A stretch of DNA of 64,000 bases from Demequina soli (GTDB lineage: Bacteria > Actinomycetota > Actinomycetes > Actinomycetales > Demequinaceae). The notes under the pieces are model-generated. The model made no database searches, was not told the DNA's origin, and worked only from the letters and a program-made list of their open reading frames with translations. Both the position numbers and the translations under genes were made by a program. Positions 58,623 through 64,000 of the stretch are shown one piece after another. The stretch lies in NCBI RefSeq assembly GCF_000971195.1, contig NZ_BBLZ01000003.1, forward strand, positions 121,815 through 185,814. Direction: 5' to 3'. The stretch's first letter is position 1. The number at the start of each line of letters is the position of its first letter.

Positions 58623-59408
58623 TCAGGTGAGCGAGTACCCGCCGTCGACGGGGATGGTCGCGCCGGTGATGAACGCGCTGGTCATGAGGAACAGGTAGGC
58701 GCGCGCGACCTCGCGGATGTCCGCGGTGCGGCCGAGCGGGATGAGCGCCTCCATGCGGTGGCGCATCTCGACCACCGCGGCGTCGGAGTGGTGGCGCCAC
58801 AGCGGCGTCTGGGTCCACGTGGGCGCGACGGCGTTGACGCGCACCCTGGGCGCGAGCGCGAGCGCCAGCTCCCGCACGAGCTCCTGGATCTCGTCGTTGC
58901 CCTCGACCGCGCCGTGGCCGTCGTGCTCGCCGGGGTGGCGCGTCGCGCCGGCGGTGAGGGTGAGGGAGCCGCCGTCGCGGACGCTGCCGGCGATCGCGTC
59001 GACGAGCGCGCGGTTGTCGGCGACCTTGCGCTCGGCGACCTCGCGGACCGCGGCGTCATCGTCCTCGCGGACGTGGTCGCCCAGGCGTCCGCCGAGCGTC
59101 GACACCACGTGGTCGACCGTCCCGGCCGCCTCGACCAGCCGCGCGCGGCCCGCGTCGGTGGTGACGTCGAACGCGAGCGCGCTGGCCTTGCCGTGCCCGA
59201 GCGCGCCCGCCTCCTGCGCGGTGGCGTGCGACTTCGAGGGGTCGAGCCCCACGACGACGACGTCCGCGCCCGCCAGGGACGCGTCGAGCGCGACCTGCCG
59301 GCCGAAGCCCGACGACCCGCCGACCACGAGCACGCGCCGCCCCTGCAGGGAGTGCGGCGCGACGATCGGATCCTCGTAGCTGGACGGTGGCACGGTGACG
59401 GCATGCAT
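58623..59408 (-). CDS. Short-chain dehydrogenase/reductase
   Basis: 261 residues. VVGGSSGFGRQVAL near 28-41 is the cofactor site; the usual NAG and Ser-Tyr-Lys are not in standard form (STLGGRLGDH; TLTAGATRHPGEHDG), with a C-terminus ATIPVDGGYSLT. It resembles the SDR group lacking the canonical Tyr, so activity is uncertain. AGAGGAG precedes ATG 59408. Downstream of an MmyB-like HTH gene in the same direction, a repeated pairing in this window. Confidence 0.78.
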   Translation of the reverse strand: MHAVTVPPSSYEDPIVAPHSLQGRRVLVVGGSSGFGRQVALDASLAGADVVVVGLDPSKSHATAQEAGALGHGKASALAFDVTTDAGRARLVEAAGTVDHVVSTLGGRLGDHVREDDDAAVREVAERKVADNRALVDAIAGSVRDGGSLTLTAGATRHPGEHDGHGAVEGNDEIQELVRELALALAPRVRVNAVAPTWTQTPLWRHHSDAAVVEMRHRMEALIPLGRTADIREVARAYLFLMTSAFITGATIPVDGGYSLT

Positions 59409-59460
59409 CGCGGCTCCTCTCGGTTCCTCATCGGGAACGTTTGGGACCCCGTGACGGCTT

Positions 59461-59516
59461 CCAATGACAGATGTGACGGGTGGGACGCGAGTCCCACCCG
59501 TCACATCTGTCATTGG
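59461..59516. repeat. 26-bp palindromic repeat, full copy (possible terminator)
   Basis: Perfect 26-bp inverted repeat with loop GCGA, starting CCAATGACAGATGTGACGGG. It lies between the HTH gene stop and the SDR gene start. Half copies or edge copies occur at 60503 and 63965, so it is a dispersed element that may also terminate transcription. Confidence 0.8.
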
Positions 59517-59519
59517 GAA

Positions 59520-60410
59520 TCAGCGCCGGGCGGCTCCGCTCACGTCCGCGAGCAGGCCCGCCGCCTCGCGGTCGTCGGCCCAGTGCTGGATGAGCGCGAG
59601 CTTGTCGGCGGTCACCGTCCCCGGCACGACGGCGTAGACGAGCAGCGTGAGGTCGGGGTCCGACGGCAGCGTCATCCCCTCGAACTCGAGGTCGAGCAGT
59701 CCGACCGCCGGGTGCTGCAGCCGCTTCGCACCCGACCGGTGGAACTTCACGTCGTGACGCGCCCACAGCTCGCGGAAGGTCAGCGACCGTGTCGACAGCT
59801 CGCCGATCAGCTGCGTGAGCGCCTTGTCGTTGGGCCGCCGCCCGGCCTCCATGCGCAGCAAAGCGGTGACGTCCGCGGCGGCCTGGTCCCAGTCCACGAA
59901 GAACTCGCTCGCACCCTCGTCCAGGAACACGAACCGCGCCGTGTTGGTGGGCCGCTCGGGGCTGTCGAGCAGCGGCGCGTACAGCGCGCGCGACGCCCTG
60001 TTATGCGCGAGGTGATCCAGGCGCCCGTTGCGCACCCACGCGGGCGCCGTGATCGAGTCGAGGATCGCCTGCACCGTGGGCCGCACGGTCCCGGTGGGGC
60101 GGCGTCCGACCGCTCGGGACGATGCGGGACCCGCCGCCCGCGCCAGATCGAACAGGTGGTCGCGCTCCGCCTCGTCCAGCTGGAGCGCGTTCGCGAGGGC
60201 GTCGAGCACCGACTCGGAGGCACCTGAGAGGTTCCCCCGCTCGAGACGCACGTAGTAGTCGACCGAGACGCCCGCGAGCATCGCGACCTCCTCGCGGCGC
60301 AGCCCGGGGACGCGCCGGTTGCCGCCGTACGCGGGCAGCCCCGCCTGGTCGGGCGTGATGCGGGCCCGACGCGTGCGCAGGAACTCGGTCACCTCGGGGT
60401 TGGGCGTCAT
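59520..60410 (-). CDS. XRE/MmyB-like helix-turn-helix regulator
   Basis: 296 residues. HTH near 15-75 (VPGLRREEVAMLAGVSVDYYVRLERG) and the MmyB-like ligand domain (DSITAPAWVRNGRLDHLAHN; FHRSGAKRLQHPAVGLLDLE). ATG 60410. Similar in architecture to the regulator at 36855. Probable controller of the SDR gene that follows it, perhaps of the aldo/keto reductases too. Confidence 0.87.
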   Translation of the reverse strand: MTPNPEVTEFLRTRRARITPDQAGLPAYGGNRRVPGLRREEVAMLAGVSVDYYVRLERGNLSGASESVLDALANALQLDEAERDHLFDLARAAGPASSRAVGRRPTGTVRPTVQAILDSITAPAWVRNGRLDHLAHNRASRALYAPLLDSPERPTNTARFVFLDEGASEFFVDWDQAAADVTALLRMEAGRRPNDKALTQLIGELSTRSLTFRELWARHDVKFHRSGAKRLQHPAVGLLDLEFEGMTLPSDPDLTLLVYAVVPGTVTADKLALIQHWADDREAAGLLADVSGAARR

Positions 60411-60502
60411 GCGTCCACCGTAGGACGCGACTCCCGCGCGAGGGAGGGACGGGCGTGCCCCCTCACGCGCGACGTGAACCGCGAGCCCCGAGGACTCCAC
60501 GC

Positions 60503-60529
60503 GTCCCACCCGTCACAGCTGTCATTGGA
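60503..60529. repeat. Half copy of the 26-bp palindromic repeat
   Basis: TCCCACCCGTCACAGCTGTC and the following CATTGGAA match one arm of the hairpin at 59461 with one change. No second arm is present here. Confidence 0.65.
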
Positions 60530-60534
60530 AGTCG

Positions 60535-61842
60535 CTACTCGCAGCCGATCCCGTCGCCGTCGCGGTCGAACTTGGTCTCCCAGCCCGGGTCGCCCGCGCG
60601 GATGGGGTCCGCGCCTGCCGCGCGCACGGCGTCACAGTTCTGGTAGTAGACGTCCGCGGCCGGCGCCTCGGTGCTCTGCGCGGGCGTCGAGGTCTTCGTG
60701 GGCGTCGAGGTCTTGGCCGGCGCGGGCGCCTCGGTGGCGTGCACGTCCACGGGCGCGCCGCCGTCGGGCAGGGTCAGCCTCGGGCAGCTCGACAGGACGC
60801 GGCGCATCGCGTCGGCCTCGGCGGAGGTGACCCACAGGTCGTACTTGGCCTTCACCGCGACCTGGCGGGCGACGTACTGGCACCGGAACTGCTTGTTCGG
60901 CGGCAGCCACGTGGCGGTGTCGCCGTCGCCCTTGGCGCCGTTGGTGGGGCCGTCGACGGCGAGGAGGTTGAGCGGGTCGTTGGCGAACTGCTCGCGCGTC
61001 GCGGACGACCACTTCTGAGCACCCTTCTGCCACGCGTCGGACAGCGCCACCACGTGGTCGATCTGCACCTTGGTCGACGTGCCGGAGCCGCGCTGGAAGT
61101 CGATGAACGTGGCGGTGTACGGGTCCGCGAGGCGCCCGGTCAGCACCGTGCAGCCGTCGGAGTCGACTGTCGTCCGCGTGAGGTCGCGCGCGAGGATGTC
61201 GTTGCGCGCGTCGCAGCCGTTGCCGTCGGGGTCCGCCCAGTGCTCGAAGAGGTCGCGGTCGTAGCCCGTCGTGGGGGCGCGGCCCTTGACGGTGAGCGTG
61301 TCCACCGCCGCCAGCGCGGTCCCGTCCGTCGCGGACGGCGTCTCGGTGGCCGTGGGCGTCGGGGAGGCGGACGATGCGGCGGTCGCCGACGGCGACGCGC
61401 TCGCCGAGGGCGACGCGGACGGGCTGGCCGACGGCGAGGTGCTCGGCGCGGCCGCGGACGGCGACGGGCTCGCCGGCGCGGAGGCGGACGCGGTCGGCTC
61501 GGCGCGGACGGCGGCCTCGGTCGAGTCGACCGGGACGCTCGACCCGATGCCGAGCATCCCGATGACGAACGCCGCGGTCGCGATGCCGAGCACGCGCGCG
61601 TTCGCACCCCGCGACGGGGCCGGGGCGCGCCGGCCGAGCACCGCGAGCGGGCCCTGCCGCGGCGACGCGACGCCGACAAGGAGCCATCCCAGGCCCACGA
61701 CCATGAGCACGACCAGCAACACCTGCAGCCCCGTCGGCGCATTGTGCAGCACCAGCGCCGCCGCGAGCCCGGCGAGCGCGATCTGCACCCAGGCGCGCCG
61801 CCACCAGACCTTGCGGGCGCGCGCGGATGGCTTCCTCGTCAT
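60535..61842 (-). CDS. Surface HNH nuclease with Excalibur domain
   Basis: 435 residues. Basic N-terminus and two or three membrane helices (about 15-65 and 82-100), then a long Ser/Pro/Ala-rich linker (about 105-170), an HNH/DUF1524-type nuclease domain (QIDHVVALSDAWQKGA; NDPLNLLAVDGPTNGAKGDG) and a C-terminal Excalibur calcium-binding motif (DRDGDGIGCE). GGGGGAA precedes ATG 61842. Likely a wall-exposed nuclease for DNA turnover or scavenging. Confidence 0.85.
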   Translation of the reverse strand: MTRKPSARARKVWWRRAWVQIALAGLAAALVLHNAPTGLQVLLVVLMVVGLGWLLVGVASPRQGPLAVLGRRAPAPSRGANARVLGIATAAFVIGMLGIGSSVPVDSTEAAVRAEPTASASAPASPSPSAAAPSTSPSASPSASPSASASPSATAASSASPTPTATETPSATDGTALAAVDTLTVKGRAPTTGYDRDLFEHWADPDGNGCDARNDILARDLTRTTVDSDGCTVLTGRLADPYTATFIDFQRGSGTSTKVQIDHVVALSDAWQKGAQKWSSATREQFANDPLNLLAVDGPTNGAKGDGDTATWLPPNKQFRCQYVARQVAVKAKYDLWVTSAEADAMRRVLSSCPRLTLPDGGAPVDVHATEAPAPAKTSTPTKTSTPAQSTEAPAADVYYQNCDAVRAAGADPIRAGDPGWETKFDRDGDGIGCE

Positions 61843-61925
61843 GCTGTTCCCCCAGCGATGTAGTGATCCGCGCCGAGGGTAGTGCACCCTGCGCGGCCCG
61901 CGTGGGACCCCCGTCCTCCGCCCCG

Positions 61926-61985
61926 TCGGGACGCTCAGTCCTCCATCTCGCGCCCGTGCGCGGGTTTCGGGACGCTCAGTCCTCC
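61926..61985. repeat. Two 19-bp direct repeats upstream of the aldo/keto reductase
   Basis: TCGGGACGCTCAGTCCTCC occurs at 61926-61944 and 61967-61985, exactly 41 bases apart. Each contains the short inverted pair GGAC/GTCC. The position 75-135 bases before the aldo/keto reductase suggests a regulator binding site. Confidence 0.6.
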
Positions 61986-62060
61986 TCGGCCCGGCTCGAG
62001 CGCGATCCGGGTAACGCCAGTCCCTCCCACTCGCCTGGCTCCCGGCATAGCGTCGGAGCC

Positions 62061-62936
62061 ATGGACACCATCACCCTCAACAACGGCATCACGATGCCCG
62101 CCCTCGGCTACGGCGTGTTCCAGACCCCGCCCGACGCGACCGCGACCGCGGTCGCCGAGGCCCTGCGCGTGGGCTACCGGCACATCGACACCGCCGCGGC
62201 CTACTTCAACGAGGCGGGCGTCGGCGCCGCGATCGCCGCGTCCGACCTTCCCCGCGACGACCTCTTCATCGAGACCAAGGTGTGGGTCAGCGACTACGGC
62301 TACGACGAGACGCTTCACGCCTTCGACAAGGCGTCCGCGAAGCTCGGCCTCGACACGCTCGACCTGCTGATCCTCCACCAGCCCGCGCCCTCGCGCTGGG
62401 AGAGGACCCTGGCCGCCTACCGGGCCCTGGAGACCCTCTACGAGGACGGCAAGGTCCGCGCGATCGGCGTGTCCAACTTCATGACCGACCACCTGGCGCG
62501 CCTGCTCGACGTGGCCCAGGTGGTCCCCGCGGTCAACCAGATCGAGGTCCACCCCTACTTCCAGCAGGGGGCGGTCCAGGAGGCCGACACCGCGGCCGGC
62601 ATCGTCAACCAGGCCTGGTCGCCCATCGGCGGCATCACGTTCTACCGGGGCGAGGGCCGCTCGACCCTCGCGGACCCGACCATCGGCGAGATTGCCGCGG
62701 CGCACGGGAGGACAGCCGCCCAGGTCATGCTCCGCTGGCACCTCCAGGAGGGCCGCCAGGTGATCCCGAAGTCCGTCACGCCGAGCCGCATCGCCGAGAA
62801 CTTCGACGTCTTCGGCTTCACGCTCGCGCCTGAGGAGCTCGCCGCGATCGACGCCCTCGACACCGGCGTGCGCGGCGGCCCGGAGCCCGACGCCATCCGC
62901 GACGAGCTCTTCGACCGCCCCATCCCCGAGGCCTGA
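62061..62936 (+). CDS. Aldo/keto reductase (AKR5-like)
   Basis: 291 residues. TIM-barrel AKR with catalytic Asp and Tyr in HIDTAAAYFNE near 47-57, Lys in IETKVWV near 78 and His in LLILHQPAP near 108; NADPH-binding PKSVTPSRIAEN near 235-247. ATG 62061. Reduces aldehydes or ketones such as diketogluconate-type or 2,5-diketo compounds. Followed by another AKR, 44 bases apart. Confidence 0.88.
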   Translation: MDTITLNNGITMPALGYGVFQTPPDATATAVAEALRVGYRHIDTAAAYFNEAGVGAAIAASDLPRDDLFIETKVWVSDYGYDETLHAFDKASAKLGLDTLDLLILHQPAPSRWERTLAAYRALETLYEDGKVRAIGVSNFMTDHLARLLDVAQVVPAVNQIEVHPYFQQGAVQEADTAAGIVNQAWSPIGGITFYRGEGRSTLADPTIGEIAAAHGRTAAQVMLRWHLQEGRQVIPKSVTPSRIAENFDVFGFTLAPEELAAIDALDTGVRGGPEPDAIRDELFDRPIPEA

Positions 62937-62980
62937 CCACCCACCCGACCACCGCATCGTCCCCTCTGAAGGAGCACACC

Positions 62981-63952
62981 ATGAGGCACACGCGTCTCGG
63001 AGCATCCGGGCTGCGCATCCCGCGCCTCGCGCTCGGCACCATGACCTACGGCGACCCGTCCTCGCAGGTGCCCGCGTGGGGCGCCTTCGGTTGGGACGAT
63101 GCGGCGGCCTACTACCGCCAGGCCGTCGAGCTCGGCATCACGTTCTGGGACACCGCGAACGTGTACAGCGAGGGAGCGAGCGAGGAGCTCACCGGGCGGG
63201 CGATCCGGGAGTTCAGCACGCGCGAGCAGATCGTGCTCGCGACGAAGCTCCACTTCCGGATGCACGACGGTCCTGGCGGCCAGGGCCTGTCCCGGAAGGC
63301 CGTGATGGAGCAGATCGACGCGTCGCTGAGGCGCCTGGGCACCGACTACGTGGATCTCTACCAGATCCACCGCTTCGACCCCACGACGCCCATCGAGGAG
63401 ACCATGGAGGCGCTCCACGACGTGGTGAAGGCAGGCAAGGCCAGGTACATCGGCGCGTCGGCGATGCACGCGTGGCAGTTCGCGACGATGCAGCACGCCG
63501 CCGACCTGGGCGGCTGGACGCGCTTCGTGTCGATGCAGGACCAGTACAGCCTCATCTACCGCGAGGAGGAGCGGGAGATGATGGGCCTGCTCGCACACCA
63601 GGGCGTCGGCGCGATCCCATACTCGCCGCTCGCGAAGGGCCGCGTCGCGCGGCCGTGGGCGACGCAGACCACGCGCGGCGGCAACGACCCGGTCGCGGAC
63701 GCGACGTTCATCGACGCGGATCGCGGGGTCGTGGACGCGGTCGAGCGCATCGCAGGCGAGCGCGGCGTGCCGATGGCGCAGGTCGCGCTCGCGTGGGTGC
63801 TGCGCAACCCGGTGGTGTCGGCGCCGATCGTCGGCGCGACCAAGCCGCACCACCTCCCCGACGCGGTCGCGGCGCTGGATCTCGAGCTCACACCCGAGGA
63901 GGTCACGGCGCTCGAGGAGCACTACACACCCCGCGAACCCAAGGGCTTCTGA
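62981..63952 (+). CDS. Aldo/keto reductase (AKR, YajO/Tas-like)
   Basis: 323 residues. LGASGLRIPRLALGTMTYGD near 6-25, WDTANVYSEGASEELTGRAI near 57, catalytic Lys in VLATKLHF, His in YQIHRFDP and C-terminal SAPIVGATKPHHL. GAAGGAG precedes the ATG. Probably cotranscribed with the previous AKR. Substrate unknown; possibly handles carbonyls formed in phenolic metabolism. Confidence 0.87.
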   Translation: MRHTRLGASGLRIPRLALGTMTYGDPSSQVPAWGAFGWDDAAAYYRQAVELGITFWDTANVYSEGASEELTGRAIREFSTREQIVLATKLHFRMHDGPGGQGLSRKAVMEQIDASLRRLGTDYVDLYQIHRFDPTTPIEETMEALHDVVKAGKARYIGASAMHAWQFATMQHAADLGGWTRFVSMQDQYSLIYREEEREMMGLLAHQGVGAIPYSPLAKGRVARPWATQTTRGGNDPVADATFIDADRGVVDAVERIAGERGVPMAQVALAWVLRNPVVSAPIVGATKPHHLPDAVAALDLELTPEEVTALEEHYTPREPKGF

Positions 63953-63964
63953 CCGCTCCGATTC

Positions 63965-64000
63965 CCAATGACAGATGTGGCGGGTGGGACGGCCGTCCCA
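63965..64000. repeat. 26-bp palindromic repeat, copy cut by the right window edge
   Basis: CCAATGACAGATGTGGCGGG and TGGGAC with one change from the copy at 59461, then loop GGCC and the first six bases of the second arm (GTCCCA). Probably a full hairpin beyond the window, acting as terminator of the AKR pair. Confidence 0.7.

Noticed and set aside
1..64000. GGACGATGCG as a codon-pair artefact of Asp-Asp-Ala
   Set aside because: It occurs in three frames on both strands and in intergenic terminators, so Asp-Asp-Ala codons cannot explain it, although codon preference may contribute to some copies.

Overview
The window is very GC-rich and uses GTG starts, AAGGAGG ribosome sites and some apparently leaderless genes. 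It carries a chromosomal RNase P RNA with the typical bacterial P4 core. This points to the chromosome of an actinomycete, probably of the order Micrococcales; I cannot name the species. No phage, plasmid, CRISPR or tRNA signal was found.

Layout. 1-1155: drug-efflux MFS (cut by the left edge) and its divergent MarR regulator. 1173-13592: an operon MFS sugar transporter > GH1 beta-glucosidase > nucleoside-hydrolase-like protein > GH78 alpha-L-rhamnosidase, a peptide/oligosaccharide ABC transporter operon ending in a GH1 remnant, and a TetR regulator. Near-identical operators overlap identically spaced promoters of both operons. 13770-16184: LysR regulator, a monocupin closely resembling Streptomyces quercetinase (quercetin 2,3-dioxygenase) and an alpha/beta-hydrolase. 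16206-21189: IclR and CMD-family genes divergent from an operon of esterase, SDR and two fumarylacetoacetate-hydrolase (FAH) family enzymes. 21297-26852: membrane/stress block (DedA, two-component system, PAP2 phosphatase, two COG4705-type membrane proteins) tied together by CTYAG-N6-CTYAG repeats. 26888-31433: second GH78 + MFS + TetR module. 31634-46531: mostly housekeeping or miscellaneous genes (lipoprotein, HtrA-like protease, MFS, PAP2-diacylglycerol-kinase fusion, HTH-SDR pair, cutC, SNF2 helicase, BASS transporter, secreted protein, rnpB, MarR-DHA2 efflux). 46614-56204: pobA and a full protocatechuate branch of the beta-ketoadipate pathway (pcaHGBDC, pcaIJF) with two IclR regulators. 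56223-64000: a GH30 glycosidase broken by one in-frame stop codon, yaaA, SDR/HTH, a surface nuclease, two aldo/keto reductases and a 26-bp palindromic repeat family.

How it fits together. The gene set reads as a flavonol-glycoside catabolic region. Rhamnosidases and beta-glucosidases would strip rutin- or quercitrin-type glycosides. The quercetinase would open quercetin to a depside plus CO, and an esterase would split the depside into protocatechuate and 2,4,6-trihydroxybenzoate. pcaHGBDC-IJF would carry protocatechuate to succinyl-CoA and acetyl-CoA. The SDR/FAH/FAH/CMD set is a candidate route for the second ring or for released L-rhamnose. The individual enzyme families are recognised from sequence; the assembled pathway is inference.

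At the DNA level the strongest unexplained signal is the 10-mer GGACGATGCG, present at least 30 times on both strands, in genes and between them.
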